A stretch of DNA of 64,000 nt, taken from Agrobacterium pusense (GTDB lineage Bacteria; Pseudomonadota; Alphaproteobacteria; Rhizobiales; Rhizobiaceae). The position numbers and the translations under genes are program-made. The stretch lies in contig NZ_FNBB01000003.1 in the NCBI RefSeq assembly GCF_900102105.1, forward strand, positions 248,001 through 312,000, written 5' to 3'. Under the pieces are notes generated by a model. That model saw only the letters and a program-made list of their open reading frames with translations, ran no database searches and was not told the origin of the DNA. Shown piece by piece: positions 52,558-62,834 of the stretch; within the stretch, counting starts at the first letter, position 1, and each line of letters starts with the position of its first letter.

Positions 52558-55257
52558 TCACCTGATATCCAGCAACCGCTCGAGATAACGCCGTTCCACC
52601 TCACCCGGCGGATTGTTGCCGAGCTTTTCGCGGATGGCGTCAAGAATCTCGCGGGCGCGTTGCACGTCTATTTCGTCAGGCACCTTCACCTGATCGCCAA
52701 AGTCAGGGCCGGTGGTGCTGCGCGGACGGCCGAGCGGATCGCGGCCGTTCTGGCCGCCTTGACCGGCCATGCCTTCCTGCCCCTGACCCGGCTGCTGGCC
52801 CTGCTGGCGCATGGCCTGCATGATCTGGCCCATCATGTCCTGTGCGCCCTGGCGCAGCGCATTCAGCGCATTGCCCTGGCCCTCGACGGCCTGTTCACCC
52901 TGGCTCTTGCCCAACGCCTCACCGGCGCCCTGCATTTCCTGCTGCGCCTTGCCGAAATTTTCGCCCGGCTCCATGCCGAGATCGCGAAGTCCCTGCTGCA
53001 ATTCGCCGAGCTGCTTGCCGAGGGCATCCTGCTGGGCCCGCAGGTTTTTCAGCGCTTCGCGCAATTGCTCGGCGGTCATCTGGTCAGTCTGCTGCTGTCC
53101 GCCCTGTTGGCCATTTTCACCCTGTTGGCCTTGCTGGCCCTGAGGCTGTTGCTGGCCGTTTTCGCCCATCTGCTGGTCGTCGCTTTCGCCGCCCTGCTGC
53201 GGATCACCGCGCTGCATCCGGTCGCGCAATGCCTGATCCAGCTTGAAGGTTTCGTCCATCAGCTTCTGCTGCTGCTGCAGGATTTCGCCTAGCTTGTCGA
53301 TCTGCTGGCGCATCTTGCTGCTCTGCTGCTGGCCTTGCTGCCCCTGACGCTGCGGTCGGCCGGCTTGCAGATTGTTCATCATGCGCTGCAATTGCGAGAG
53401 CATTTCCTGCGCGGCATCGCGATTGCCGGAACGGGCGAGATTCTCGATCTGGTTCATCATGTTTTCCAGATCGCGTTGGCGCAGCACGTTCTGTGCCTGT
53501 TGGTTCATGTTGGCTTGCGGCGCATTCTGCATGCGTTGCGCAAGCTCGCTCATGAACTGCTGCATCGCCTCGCGCAGCTCCTGCATGAGCTTGGCCACTT
53601 CTTCATCGGAGGCATTGCGCTGAAGCGCCTCGGAAAGGGCGGTCTGTGCATCGCGCAGGCGCTTTTCCGCCTGCGAAAGATCACCATCCTCGATGCCCAG
53701 TGCGATCTCCCAGAGGTAATCCGCCGTGTCCTTCAGCATTTCCTCATTATAGGCGAGCCGCATGCGGGTCTGCGCCGATTGCAGCAGGAGATAATGCGTC
53801 GTGTTGGGAATGGTCTCTTCCGGACGCATTCCGACCGCCTCGTTATAGGCGATCGCCTTTGGCATCTGGCGTGTGTCGAGCGAAAAAATCTGCCGCTGTT
53901 CGGCAATGGAAGCAGCCAGCGGTTCCGAGAAATTGCGGCCCGGCAGCACCATTTCATGCGGAGGGCTGCGGCCGGTCTGGCCTGCACCGTCAGTCGCCAC
54001 CAGTGTAATACGCACGCGTTTCCCGGCCATCGGATGTTCGGTCAGGTTGCGGCTGGTCAGCCCCTTGATCTCGCGATTGTTCTGCCGCGGCAGATCGAGC
54101 TTGAATTCCGGCGGCGGGTAAAGCGCTGTCGCGCCTTCGGCAACGCCGATAGGCTCAATAATTGCGTGAGCTTCCTTCAACCCGTAATCATCCTTGGCGG
54201 TGAAGCCGATTTCCAGCGCGCCGTTGACGGCGCGGCGCGGCATGTTGTCGAAGGCAATGCTGGGCGGCTGGTCCGGGATGACATTGAACAACCATTGCTC
54301 ACCATTGGCGGTTATCATGCCGCTTTCGGTAACATCCATCGCGAAGGTGCGCGGTGCCAAGGGCTGATCCGCCAAAGGAGCCTGCGCCGGAACCGAGACA
54401 TCACCGCTCGCACTGTCGGCCCGGGTTGTCTCGGGAGCGAGCTTTTGCAGGGCGCCCGCCATTTCCGGTTCGAAGGTCACTTCTTCGCCGCCATCACCAC
54501 CGGTCATGCGGATCGTCAGCCTGGAGGACTGCGGCACGGAAACCGCGTCGCGGTTGGTCGCGTCACGCCCAGTCAGGAAAATCGGTGCGCGTCCGGTATA
54601 AGAGGGCGGCGTAACCCAGGCGTCCAGTCGAATATCGAGATTGAGCGGACCCACGGTCGGTTGGCTGCGGAAGGCATCGGCAATCGTGCCTGCGCCGTTG
54701 GAAAAGGAAAAACCGAAGGCAGCAGCCAGAAGAAGGGCGGGAATGGCGCGTAGGGCGAGACGGTCATAACGGGCGATATCGGGCTTCGGCAGACCGGCAT
54801 TCAGTGCGGCGATACGCTCCGCCATGCGGATCTGGTGTTCCTTCCAGAGCGTTCTGGAAAAAGGCGTGTCGAAGGCCGGTTCGTCTTCCTGTACTCCAAC
54901 AGGTTGGTGTGCAAGACCGTTGCGATCTTCGAGAAGGCGGGAAGCGTCGTTGTCAGTCGGCCATTTCAGCCGCGCGATCGGCAGGAGAGTGGCAATGAAG
55001 GCGAACACGAGCACGAAAACGACGCCGAGCCGCAGAAAATCCGGCATGTGCCGGTAAAGGCCGAACCAGGCAAGCACCAGAAACAGAGCGGCAATAGAGA
55101 GCGGCCATAGCGTTTTCGGGGCGATCTTCTCCGAAAGCAGAACGATTTTTGCGAAGAAACGCTTGGCGGCAACCCGGCGGGCAAGGTCCGGCCGCTGCAC
55201 GAATGCGCCAGTGGAGCGCTTTCTGCCTGTCCTGTCCTCTCCGGCTGTGGTCATCAA
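52558..55257 (-). CDS. TIGR02302-family membrane protein
   Basis: An 899-residue protein of the TIGR02302 (DUF4175) family, restricted mostly to alphaproteobacteria. Two or three membrane helices lie in the first 185 residues, then a periplasmic beta region (about 200-470). The remainder is long, alpha-helical and low-complexity, rich in Gln, Met, Glu and Gly (about 560-850), with many QQ and GQQGQ runs. The function is unknown. It lies downstream of lysA on the same strand. A second ATG directly follows the first. Confidence 0.9.
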   Translation of the reverse strand: MMTTAGEDRTGRKRSTGAFVQRPDLARRVAAKRFFAKIVLLSEKIAPKTLWPLSIAALFLVLAWFGLYRHMPDFLRLGVVFVLVFAFIATLLPIARLKWPTDNDASRLLEDRNGLAHQPVGVQEDEPAFDTPFSRTLWKEHQIRMAERIAALNAGLPKPDIARYDRLALRAIPALLLAAAFGFSFSNGAGTIADAFRSQPTVGPLNLDIRLDAWVTPPSYTGRAPIFLTGRDATNRDAVSVPQSSRLTIRMTGGDGGEEVTFEPEMAGALQKLAPETTRADSASGDVSVPAQAPLADQPLAPRTFAMDVTESGMITANGEQWLFNVIPDQPPSIAFDNMPRRAVNGALEIGFTAKDDYGLKEAHAIIEPIGVAEGATALYPPPEFKLDLPRQNNREIKGLTSRNLTEHPMAGKRVRITLVATDGAGQTGRSPPHEMVLPGRNFSEPLAASIAEQRQIFSLDTRQMPKAIAYNEAVGMRPEETIPNTTHYLLLQSAQTRMRLAYNEEMLKDTADYLWEIALGIEDGDLSQAEKRLRDAQTALSEALQRNASDEEVAKLMQELREAMQQFMSELAQRMQNAPQANMNQQAQNVLRQRDLENMMNQIENLARSGNRDAAQEMLSQLQRMMNNLQAGRPQRQGQQGQQQSSKMRQQIDKLGEILQQQQKLMDETFKLDQALRDRMQRGDPQQGGESDDQQMGENGQQQPQGQQGQQGENGQQGGQQQTDQMTAEQLREALKNLRAQQDALGKQLGELQQGLRDLGMEPGENFGKAQQEMQGAGEALGKSQGEQAVEGQGNALNALRQGAQDMMGQIMQAMRQQGQQPGQGQEGMAGQGGQNGRDPLGRPRSTTGPDFGDQVKVPDEIDVQRAREILDAIREKLGNNPPGEVERRYLERLLDIR

Positions 55258-55420
55258 TCCGTTCTCCCGGTTCTGGCCACGTCAACGCCATTCCCGGAAC
55301 GGCGAGTTCTCCATATCACAGAGGCAAGGATAACATTCTTTGTGGCGAAGACGAGGGCAGCCAAGCCCTCACCCCCATTTTTTAGGCAGCTTCGCTCAAT
55401 TGTGATCGGCTGCAAGCGGA

Positions 55421-56689
55421 TCAGTCGAGCCAGGCGGGCACGGAATCGAGGGCGATCAGTTCTTCATACGTGCCGCGGGGGCGGATGACGTGGAATTTGT
55501 CACCCTTGACCAGCACTTCCGGCACCAGCAGGCGAGAATTATAGGTTCCTGCCTGCACCGCACCATAGGCGCCAGCGGAACTGACGGCGATGAGATCGCC
55601 CGGTTGCGGTGCGGCCATCTCACGGTCCAGCGCCAGATAATCGCCGGTTTCGCAGACCGGGCCGACGATATCGGCCTTGATGCGCGGCGTATCCTCTGCC
55701 GGTTGCACCACCGGGCGGATGCCGTGATAGGCCTCATATAGCGTCGGACGGATGAGGTCGTTCATCGCGCCGTCAACGATTACAAAGGTCTTTTCGCCGC
55801 CATCCTTCACATAGATGACTTCCGTTACCAGAACGCCGGCATTACCGACGATCAGACGGCCGGGCTCGGTGACGATCTTGCAGTCGAGGCTTTTCAACTC
55901 GTTCTTGACGATATGCGCATAGGCATCCGGCAGCGGCGGCGGATTGTTGTCGTCGCGGTAGGGAATGCCGAGGCCGCCGCCGATATCGACGTGGCTGATC
56001 GCATGGCCATCGCCGCGAAGCGCTTCCACCAGTTCGCGCAGCAGCCGGAAGGCGTCCTCGAAAGGCTGCAACTCGGTGATCTGGCTGCCGATATGCATGT
56101 CGATGCCCGTGACTTCGATGCCGGGCAGGGTTGCAGCATGGGCATAGACGGCGCGCGCCCGCTCATAGGAAATGCCGAACTTGTTTTCTTTCTTGCCGGT
56201 GGAAATCTTGGCGTGGGTGCGCGCATCCACATCAGGGTTGATGCGAAAGGAGACATGCGCCCGCTTGCCCGCCTTGATGGCGCGTAGATTGAGGACTTCC
56301 AGCTCCGGCTCGGATTCGATGTTGAAACAATAAATGCCCACATCCAGCGCATAATCCATTTCCGCAACCGTCTTGCCGACGCCGGAGAACATGATGCGGT
56401 TTGCCGGCACGCCAGCAGCCAGAGCGCGACGCAATTCACCGCCGGAGACGACGTCGATGCCAGCGCCGAGCTTTGCCAGCGTCTTCAGCACGGCCTGGTT
56501 GGAGTTGGCCTTCATGGCATAACAGACCATGGCGTCCACATCCGCAAACGCACCTGAGAACACCTTGTAGTGGCGCTCCAGGGTTGCGGTCGAATAGACG
56601 TAGAAGGGCGTGCCGACCGCCTTGGCGATCTCGGGCACGGGCACGTTTTCGGCGTGCAGCACGCCGTCGATATAGCCAAAATGGTTCAA
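55421..56689 (-). CDS. lysA: Diaminopimelate decarboxylase
   Basis: LysA decarboxylates meso-diaminopimelate to lysine, the last step of lysine synthesis. The 422-residue alanine-racemase-fold protein has the PLP lysine Lys60 in CYAMKANSN, the HIGSQI motif and later CETGDYLA. It is downstream of the lptM-like gene by 13 bases, in the conserved argH-lptM-lysA order. Confidence 0.97.
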   Translation of the reverse strand: MNHFGYIDGVLHAENVPVPEIAKAVGTPFYVYSTATLERHYKVFSGAFADVDAMVCYAMKANSNQAVLKTLAKLGAGIDVVSGGELRRALAAGVPANRIMFSGVGKTVAEMDYALDVGIYCFNIESEPELEVLNLRAIKAGKRAHVSFRINPDVDARTHAKISTGKKENKFGISYERARAVYAHAATLPGIEVTGIDMHIGSQITELQPFEDAFRLLRELVEALRGDGHAISHVDIGGGLGIPYRDDNNPPPLPDAYAHIVKNELKSLDCKIVTEPGRLIVGNAGVLVTEVIYVKDGGEKTFVIVDGAMNDLIRPTLYEAYHGIRPVVQPAEDTPRIKADIVGPVCETGDYLALDREMAAPQPGDLIAVSSAGAYGAVQAGTYNSRLLVPEVLVKGDKFHVIRPRGTYEELIALDSVPAWLD

Positions 56690-56702
56690 GGCTTTTTACC
56701 CG

Positions 56703-56906
56703 TCAGAGAAGCTTGTCGAGAATGAAGGGCCGTTCCGCCGTTGCCGGCTTCGGCTCACTGCCATCGGCGGCGCGCTTGTTGCGCATTTCGACCGGCGTGC
56801 TCGGCGGATCGATGTCGCCCTTGCGCCCGCAGGCGCTGAGAGCGAGGCTTACGGCAAGCGTCATGCCGATGGGAACGATGAGTTTGCGCACGGATTTTGA
56901 AAGCAT
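56703..56906 (-). CDS. Small lipoprotein (LptM/LppL-like)
   Basis: A 67-residue lipoprotein with signal peptide and lipobox LSAC (Cys26), followed by GRKGDIDPP. The CGxKG(P/D)L-like start after the cysteine matches the LptM family, whose E. coli member helps mature the LPS transport protein LptD. The ATG at 56906 gives a short, standard lipoprotein signal. It lies between argH and lysA, a place where such lipoproteins are common (often called lppL). Confidence 0.88.
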   Translation of the reverse strand: MLSKSVRKLIVPIGMTLAVSLALSACGRKGDIDPPSTPVEMRNKRAADGSEPKPATAERPFILDKLL

Positions 56907-56944
56907 GGGCCTGTCCAAAGGAAATATGTGCTTCTCTGATAACG

Positions 56945-56972
56945 AAAAACAGGGCGCTTGTGCACCCTGTTT
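56945..56972 (-). terminator. Terminator between argH and the lipoprotein gene
   Basis: On the minus strand AAACAGGG and CCCTGTTT form an 8-bp stem with a 10-base loop, followed by a T-run. It may partly uncouple argH from lptM-lysA. Confidence 0.6.
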
Positions 56973-57000
56973 CTTGTGATCGCAGCGTAACGCAGATTTA

Positions 57001-58401
57001 TCAGTTGCGTCCGCGCCACCAGGCGATCTGCTTGCGTACCTCCGAAGGAGCCGTGCCGCCGAAGCTTGTGCGACTAGCGACCGATGCTTCCACCGAAAGA
57101 ACATCGAAAACGCTATCGGTGATGCCGGGGTGGATGGCCTGCAATTCCTCCAGCGAAAGATCGGCGAGATCGCAGCCTTTCTTTTCCGCCAGCGCCACGG
57201 CATTGCCGGTCACATGGTGGGCATCGCGGAAGGGCAGACCTGCTTCTCGCACCAGCCAGTCGGCCAGATCGGTCGCGGTGGAATAACCTGAACCCGCCGC
57301 TGCGCGCATGCGGTCCTTGCGTACTTCGAGGTCGCGGATCATGCCGGTCATGGCGGCGATCGCCAGTTCCAGGCTTTCGGCGGCGTCGAAAACCTGTTCC
57401 TTGTCTTCCTGCATGTCCTTGGAATAGGCGAGCGGCAGACCCTTCATCACGGTGAGGAGAGCGATCAGCGAGCCGTTGATGCGGCCGGTCTTGGCGCGCA
57501 CCAGCTCAGCGGCATCAGGGTTCTTCTTCTGCGGCATGATCGACGAGCCTGTGGAAAAGGCGTCCGACAGCCGGATGAAACCAAATTGCGGCGTCGACCA
57601 GATGACGATCTCTTCGGCAAGACGCGACAGATGCGTGGCGCAGATGGAGGCTATCGACAGGAATTCCAGCGCGAAATCGCGGTCGGACACGGTGTCGATG
57701 GAGTTGCGGGTCGGCTCGCGGAAACCGAGCGCCTTGGCCGTCATGTGGCGATCAATCGGATAGCCGGTGCCGGCAAGGGCAGCCGCACCAATCGGGCTTT
57801 CGTCCATGTGCTCGATGGCGTGGCGTACGCGGGCGCGGTCACGGCCGAACATTTCCACATAGGCCATGCAATGATGGCCGAAGGTGACAGGCTGCGCCGT
57901 CTGCAAATGCGTGAAGCCGGGCATCACCGTATCGGCGTTTTCCTCGGCGCGGTCGAGGAAGGCAGCGATGAGCGCCGTCAGCATGCCTTCGGTCTTCTGC
58001 AATTCTTCCTTGACCCACAGGCGGAAATCGAGCGCCACCTGGTCGTTGCGCGAGCGGGCGGTGTGCAGACGGCCGGCTGCCGGGCCGATGAGGGTGGCAA
58101 GCCGCGCTTCGATATTCATGTGAATATCTTCGAGCTTGCGGGAGAATTCGAAGCTGCCGGATTCGATCTCTGACAGGATCGTGTTCAGGCCCTCGGTGAT
58201 CTTGTCTTTATCTTCAGGCGAAATAATGCCTTTAGATGCCAGCATGGCGGCATGCGCCATAGAGCCGCGGATATCCTGGGCGTAAAGTTTCTTGTCGAAG
58301 CCGATGGAGGCATTTATCTCTTCCATGATGGCAGATGGCCCGGAAGCGAAACGCCCGCCCCACATCTGGTTGGAGGATTTCTGATCTGTGCCGTCAGCCA
58401 T
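57001..58401 (-). CDS. argH: Argininosuccinate lyase
   Basis: ArgH splits argininosuccinate into arginine and fumarate. The 466-residue enzyme has the fumarase-superfamily signature [12 protein letters not shown] at residues 285-296. It begins [19 protein letters not shown]; the ATG at 58401 fits the family start better than an ATG at 58461. It is divergent from tlpA with only 22 bases between the start codons, so each promoter must lie within or near the other gene's start. Confidence 0.97.
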   Translation of the reverse strand: MADGTDQKSSNQMWGGRFASGPSAIMEEINASIGFDKKLYAQDIRGSMAHAAMLASKGIISPEDKDKITEGLNTILSEIESGSFEFSRKLEDIHMNIEARLATLIGPAAGRLHTARSRNDQVALDFRLWVKEELQKTEGMLTALIAAFLDRAEENADTVMPGFTHLQTAQPVTFGHHCMAYVEMFGRDRARVRHAIEHMDESPIGAAALAGTGYPIDRHMTAKALGFREPTRNSIDTVSDRDFALEFLSIASICATHLSRLAEEIVIWSTPQFGFIRLSDAFSTGSSIMPQKKNPDAAELVRAKTGRINGSLIALLTVMKGLPLAYSKDMQEDKEQVFDAAESLELAIAAMTGMIRDLEVRKDRMRAAAGSGYSTATDLADWLVREAGLPFRDAHHVTGNAVALAEKKGCDLADLSLEELQAIHPGITDSVFDVLSVEASVASRTSFGGTAPSEVRKQIAWWRGRN

Positions 58402-58423
58402 GTGTGATGCCCTGGAGTATTCG

Positions 58424-59092
58424 ATGACAGAGAAAAGGCCGTTCAGGCTTCCTTCCGCCAAATTGGTTGCAATTGCTGCCGTTGCCGGTGTGCTCGCCGG
58501 TGCAGGCGCGGTCTGGTTCAGGCATATTGGGTCTGAGAGCCCGGTTCAAGGGGCAGCGGTGGCCGACGCCGGTTTATGTGAAGGTGCGGCGAACCGCATT
58601 GCCACGCTGAAACCCTTTCTGAAGGGCCAGGTGGCGGCTATGTCGGCGGCAGACACCCCGCGCGTTATTCCGCTCTCCTTCAAAGGGTCGGAGGGGAAAG
58701 ATATGAGCCTTGCCGATCTCAAGGGTAAAGCGGTGCTGCTCAATCTCTGGGCGACGTGGTGCGTGCCCTGCCGGGAAGAAATGCCGGCGCTGAACGCGCT
58801 GGAGAAGGAAATGGGCGGTAACGGCTTTGAAGTCGTGGCTGTTAACATCGATACGGGCGGGGATGAAAAGCCGAAAGCCTTCATGGACGAATACAAGATC
58901 GATTCCCTGAAGCACTATCGCGACAGTTCCATGGGCGTCTTCAACGTTCTGAAAAAGGAAGGTCTCGCTTTCGGCCTGCCGGCCACCCTGCTGCTGGATG
59001 AAAACGGCTGTCTTCTCGCAGCGATGAACGGGCCGGCGGCGTGGGATAGCGAAGATGCCAAGGCGTTGGTGACGGCCGCAACATCCAGGTAG
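58424..59092 (+). CDS. tlpA: Thiol:disulfide oxidoreductase, TlpA type
   Basis: A 222-residue protein with an N-terminal membrane anchor (about residues 13-32) and a periplasmic thioredoxin-like domain with WCVPC (Cys113, Cys116). TlpA in rhizobia reduces cytochrome-oxidase copper sites and other targets. The insert between anchor and domain (about residues 45-75) is typical. The ATG at 58424 follows GGAG and lies 22 bases from the argH start. It converges on the 3-hydroxybutyryl-CoA dehydrogenase gene. Confidence 0.93.
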   Translation: MTEKRPFRLPSAKLVAIAAVAGVLAGAGAVWFRHIGSESPVQGAAVADAGLCEGAANRIATLKPFLKGQVAAMSAADTPRVIPLSFKGSEGKDMSLADLKGKAVLLNLWATWCVPCREEMPALNALEKEMGGNGFEVVAVNIDTGGDEKPKAFMDEYKIDSLKHYRDSSMGVFNVLKKEGLAFGLPATLLLDENGCLLAAMNGPAAWDSEDAKALVTAATSR

Positions 59093-59111
59093 CTTTGAGT
59101 TTTCGGCTTGG

Positions 59112-59132
59112 GGGAGAGATATTTCCTCTCCC
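59112..59132. terminator. Bidirectional hairpin between tlpA and the dehydrogenase gene
   Basis: GGGAGAG and CTCTCCC form a 7-bp stem with a 7-base loop between two convergent genes. Confidence 0.5.
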
Positions 59133-59150
59133 TCAGCACAAGGTCGATTT

Positions 59151-60032
59151 TTACCGCGTCGGAACCGGCGTCTCACCCCGATAATCGTAAAAACCACGGC
59201 CGGATTTGCGGCCGAGCCAGCCGGCTTCAACATATTTCACCAGCAGCGGGCAGGGGCGGTATTTGCTGTCGGAGAGGCCGTCATGCAGCACCTGCATGAT
59301 CGATAAACAGGTATCGAGACCGATGAAGTCTGCGAGTTGCAGCGGTCCCATCGGGTGGTTTGCGCCGAGGCGCATGGCGGTGTCGATGGCTTCCACCGAA
59401 CCGACGCCCTCATAAAGCGTATAGATCGCCTCATTGATCATCGGCAGCAGGATACGGTTGACGATGAAGGCCGGGAAATCTTCGGCAACGGTGATCGCCT
59501 TTTCGAGCGTCCGCACATAGTCCTTGGCCGCATCGAAGGTCTTTTCATTGGTCGCGATGCCGCGCACCAGTTCCACCAGTTTCATGACCGGCACCGGGTT
59601 CATGAAGTGGATGCCCATGAACTGTTCCGGACGGTCGGTGGCAGAGGCAAGCCGGGTGATGGAAAGTGAAGACGTGTTGGTGGCGAGAAGCGCCTCCCGC
59701 TTCAGGACCGGGCAGATCTGCGCATAGATCTTGCGCTTGATCTCTTCGTTCTCGGTGGCAGCCTCGATGACGAGGTCCATGGGTGCCAGATCGTTGACAT
59801 CGGTCGAACCGCTGATGAGCGCCAGGGCCTGCTTGCGGGCCTCGTCGGAAAGCTTGCCGTTGGTGACCTGGCGCGCGAGATTGCCGTTGATGGTGGCAAG
59901 GCCGGCCTCGATGCCGTCTTTGGAAAGATCGTAAATATGAACCCTGTAGCCGGCAACCGCAGAGACATGTGCGATGCCGCACCCCATCTGACCGGCTCCG
60001 ATGACACCGATGTTCTTAAAGGGGGCGGTCAT
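59151..60032 (-). CDS. 3-hydroxybutyryl-CoA dehydrogenase
   Basis: A 293-residue NAD-dependent dehydrogenase acting on hydroxybutyryl-CoA in fatty-acid and polyhydroxybutyrate routes. The Rossmann motif GVIGAGQMGCGIA is at the N-terminus; SSLSITRLA and HFMNPVPVMKLVE carry the catalytic histidine. The ATG at 60032 has GGGAGA upstream and is preferred over an ATG at 60062. The symbol is often hbdA or mmgB. It follows etfA-etfB on the same strand, which suits acyl-CoA metabolism. Confidence 0.94.
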   Translation of the reverse strand: MTAPFKNIGVIGAGQMGCGIAHVSAVAGYRVHIYDLSKDGIEAGLATINGNLARQVTNGKLSDEARKQALALISGSTDVNDLAPMDLVIEAATENEEIKRKIYAQICPVLKREALLATNTSSLSITRLASATDRPEQFMGIHFMNPVPVMKLVELVRGIATNEKTFDAAKDYVRTLEKAITVAEDFPAFIVNRILLPMINEAIYTLYEGVGSVEAIDTAMRLGANHPMGPLQLADFIGLDTCLSIMQVLHDGLSDSKYRPCPLLVKYVEAGWLGRKSGRGFYDYRGETPVPTR

Positions 60033-60097
60033 ATGCTGTTCTCCCATGTGCTGCATGTGCAAATTCGCTGGCGATGTTACGCATATCGCCGAAAAAG

Positions 60098-60130
60098 AGA
60101 AGGCGGCGCGTTCAAAAAACGCGCCGCCTT
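60098..60130 (-). terminator. Terminator after etfA
   Basis: On the minus strand the arms AAGGCGGCGCGTT and GCGCCGCCTT form a strong stem followed by TCTCTTTTTC. Confidence 0.85.
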
Positions 60131-60146
60131 CATCATCTATTTGAAA

Positions 60147-61076
60147 TTAGAGGGCCTTTTGCAGTTCCGGCAATGCCTCGAAGAGGTCCGCCACAAGGCC
60201 GTAATCGGCAACCTGGAAGATCGGCGCTTCTTCGTCCTTGTTGATGGCGACGATGACCTTGCTGTCCTTCATGCCGGCCAGATGCTGGATGGCACCGGAA
60301 ATGCCCGCCGCGATGTAAAGCTGTGGGGCGACGACCTTGCCGGTCTGGCCCACCTGCCAGTCATTCGGCGCATAGCCGGCATCGACGGCAGCGCGCGATG
60401 CACCAACGGCAGCACCGAGCTTGTCGGCGACAGGAAGGATGACTTCCTTGAATTTTTCCGAAGAACCGAGAGCACGGCCACCCGAGATGATGATCTTCGC
60501 CGAGGTCAGTTCCGGACGGTCGGACGAGGCCAGTGCATCAGAAACGAAAGAGGAGACGCCGGGGTTTTCGGCGGCGGCGATCGTCTCGACCGCTGCCGAA
60601 CCGCCTTCTGCCGCTGCCGCAAAGGCCGTCGGGCGAACGGTGATGACCTTCTTGCCATCGGTTGCCTGAACGGTCTGGATGGCATTGCCGGCATAGATCG
60701 GGCGCTTGAAGGTATCCGGGCTGACAACTTCGATGATTTCCGAGACCTGAGCCACGTCGAGAAGCGCAGCAACACGCGGCGTGACGTTCTTTGCCGAGGC
60801 GGTCGCAGGAGCGATGATGACGTCATAGGACGGGGCAAGCGAAACGATCAGCGCCGCCAGCGGTTCCGCCAGCTGGTTTGCATAGGATGCATCGTCGGCA
60901 AGCAGCACCTTGGAAACACCGGAAAGTTTTGCTGCGGCGTCGGCAGCGCCCCTGGCGCCGGATCCGGCGACCAGCACATGGACGTCGCCGCCAATCTGAG
61001 TTGCCGCCGTCAGGGTCTTTGCCGTCAGGTCGGAAAGGGTTGCGTTGTCGTGTTCTGCCAGAAGAAGAATGGCCAT
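60147..61076 (-). CDS. etfA: Electron-transfer flavoprotein subunit alpha
   Basis: EtfA binds FAD and passes electrons from acyl-CoA dehydrogenases to the quinone pool. The 309-residue protein has an N-terminal alpha/beta domain and the C-terminal FAD-binding sequence [32 protein letters not shown] is also typical. The ATG at 61076 begins [11 protein letters not shown]; a start at 61145 is too long. It follows etfB by 25 bases. Confidence 0.96.
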   Translation of the reverse strand: MAILLLAEHDNATLSDLTAKTLTAATQIGGDVHVLVAGSGARGAADAAAKLSGVSKVLLADDASYANQLAEPLAALIVSLAPSYDVIIAPATASAKNVTPRVAALLDVAQVSEIIEVVSPDTFKRPIYAGNAIQTVQATDGKKVITVRPTAFAAAAEGGSAAVETIAAAENPGVSSFVSDALASSDRPELTSAKIIISGGRALGSSEKFKEVILPVADKLGAAVGASRAAVDAGYAPNDWQVGQTGKVVAPQLYIAAGISGAIQHLAGMKDSKVIVAINKDEEAPIFQVADYGLVADLFEALPELQKAL

Positions 61077-61101
61077 GAGAATATCTCCCTTTTCCGAAAC
61101 C

Positions 61102-61848
61102 TTAGAGGACGCCGTCGGCTTTGAGCTTTTCGACCAGCTCGGCAACCGAGCCCACCTTGATGCCGGCCTTGCGGCCCGCCGGCTCTTCGGTCTTCAACAC
61201 CTTCAGGCGCGGCGAAACATCGACGCCGAAATCGGCCGGAGCCTTCTTGTCGAGCGGCTTCTTTTTCGCCTTCATGATGTTCGGCAGCGAGGCATAACGC
61301 GGCTCGTTCAAACGAAGATCGGTGGTGACGACAGCGGGAAGCTTCAGTTCCACGGTCTGCAGGCCGCCATCGACTTCGCGGGTCACCGCAACCTTGCCGT
61401 CGGCAGGCACGACCTTTGAGGCGAAGGTGCCCTGGCCCCAGCCGAGGAGGGCCGCAAGCATCTGGCCGGTCTGGTTCGAGTCGTCATCGATCGCCTGCTT
61501 GCCGACAATGACTAGACCGGGCTGCTCAGCCTCGGCCACGCCCTTCAGGAGCTTGGCGACAGCGAGCGGCTCGACCGTTTCATCGGTCTCGATCAGGATG
61601 GCGCGATCGGCACCCATCGCAAGCGCGGTGCGCAGCGTTTCTTCCGCCTTGGCAGGTCCAATGGAGACGACGACGACTTCTTCAGCCTTGCCGGCTTCCT
61701 TCAGGCGAAGGGCCTCTTCCACCGAGATTTCGTCGAACGGGTTCATCGACATCTTCACATTGGCAAGCTCAACGCCAGAACCATCCGCCTTCACGCGGAT
61801 CTTCACGTTGTAATCGACGACTCGTTTAACGGGGACAAGGATTTTCAT
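61102..61848 (-). CDS. etfB: Electron-transfer flavoprotein subunit beta
   Basis: A 248-residue subunit beta, which binds AMP and pairs with EtfA. It begins [20 protein letters not shown], and [11 protein letters not shown] and [22 protein letters not shown] are family signatures. It is the first gene of etfB-etfA, and the dehydrogenase gene follows, so the three probably act in the same acyl-CoA oxidation route. Confidence 0.96.
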   Translation of the reverse strand: MKILVPVKRVVDYNVKIRVKADGSGVELANVKMSMNPFDEISVEEALRLKEAGKAEEVVVVSIGPAKAEETLRTALAMGADRAILIETDETVEPLAVAKLLKGVAEAEQPGLVIVGKQAIDDDSNQTGQMLAALLGWGQGTFASKVVPADGKVAVTREVDGGLQTVELKLPAVVTTDLRLNEPRYASLPNIMKAKKKPLDKKAPADFGVDVSPRLKVLKTEEPAGRKAGIKVGSVAELVEKLKADGVL

Positions 61849-62028
61849 CGGCGGCTTTCCTCAAACTCCTGTCCGCTTGGCAATGCCGAGCGGACCTCCA
61901 AAAACAGGTTGGCGACATGGATAAGCATTTTTCCCGCAATTACAACGGAGCAATCTTCATTATCGCATGCACACAAGGCATATCTTACGTTGACGTTAAC
62001 GTAAATACTCTATCTCTGACGTGACCTC

Positions 62029-62802
62029 TCATCTACCCCCGTCATAGCCGCGTTCGATTTGCGACAACCCCGCCGTTTGCGACGTATTTTTGAACTGCGC
62101 CGCCCTCGGCGGGACAATGGTGCGATCAAACAGGGGAACGCCCCGTCTGCGCATGAAAATTACCATGATGGCGCCCGCCAAGATGCCGCCGACATGCGCG
62201 CCCCAGGAGACATTCTCTTCCAGCCCGAGCGCCAGCATCAGGAACTGCTGGCCGATCCACAGCGCCAGGGGAATGAAGGCGGGCAGTGGAAGCGGAATGC
62301 GCATGAGGACCAGCACCCAGACGCGCACTTTTGGATGCAGCAGGAAATAGGCCGCGACGACGCCGGAAACCGCACCCGAGGCACCGATCAGTGGTCCTTC
62401 CGAGGTGGGTGAGACGAAACCGTGAAACAGCGCGCCGGCGATGGCACAGGCGAGATAGAAGATCAGGAAACGAAAATGGCCGAGCGCATCCTCGACATTG
62501 TCGCCGAAGACCCAGAGAAACAGCATGTTGCCGGCCAGATGCCAGAAATCGAGATGAAGAAAGGCATAGGTGATGGCAGTGAGGTCATCAGGCACGACCT
62601 GCAGGGCGGGTTCCAGATAGGCGTAATCGAACACCACGGCGGGAATGAAGCCGAGGCCGAGGGCAGCGGCATTGGCTTCGGTGTCGCTGGCCAGCACGCC
62701 GGTAAACAGCCAGACCAGCACGTTGACCACGATCAGGCCGATGGTGACATATTGCAGCCGGATATGCTTGAGGGAATTCGCATCGTGCAGCGGTATGAAC
62801 AT
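62029..62802 (-). CDS. Rhomboid-family intramembrane serine protease
   Basis: A 257-residue membrane protein with six helices. The catalytic dyad is Ser142 in GASGAVSG and His203 in WGAHVGG; Asn92 in HLAGNMLFLW helps form the oxyanion hole. The ATG at 62802 has GGG upstream. The substrate is not known. It is in the same direction as the PduO gene and starts 32 bases after its stop. Confidence 0.93.
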   Translation of the reverse strand: MFIPLHDANSLKHIRLQYVTIGLIVVNVLVWLFTGVLASDTEANAAALGLGFIPAVVFDYAYLEPALQVVPDDLTAITYAFLHLDFWHLAGNMLFLWVFGDNVEDALGHFRFLIFYLACAIAGALFHGFVSPTSEGPLIGASGAVSGVVAAYFLLHPKVRVWVLVLMRIPLPLPAFIPLALWIGQQFLMLALGLEENVSWGAHVGGILAGAIMVIFMRRRGVPLFDRTIVPPRAAQFKNTSQTAGLSQIERGYDGGR

Positions 62803-62834
62803 CGAACGCCCTTTGGTTGCGTCGTTGAAACGCC

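Noticed and set aside
53335-54753. Plus-strand frame of 472 codons
   Set aside because: It is the shadow of the TIGR02302 gene; the His/Leu/Arg-rich composition is that of an antisense frame.
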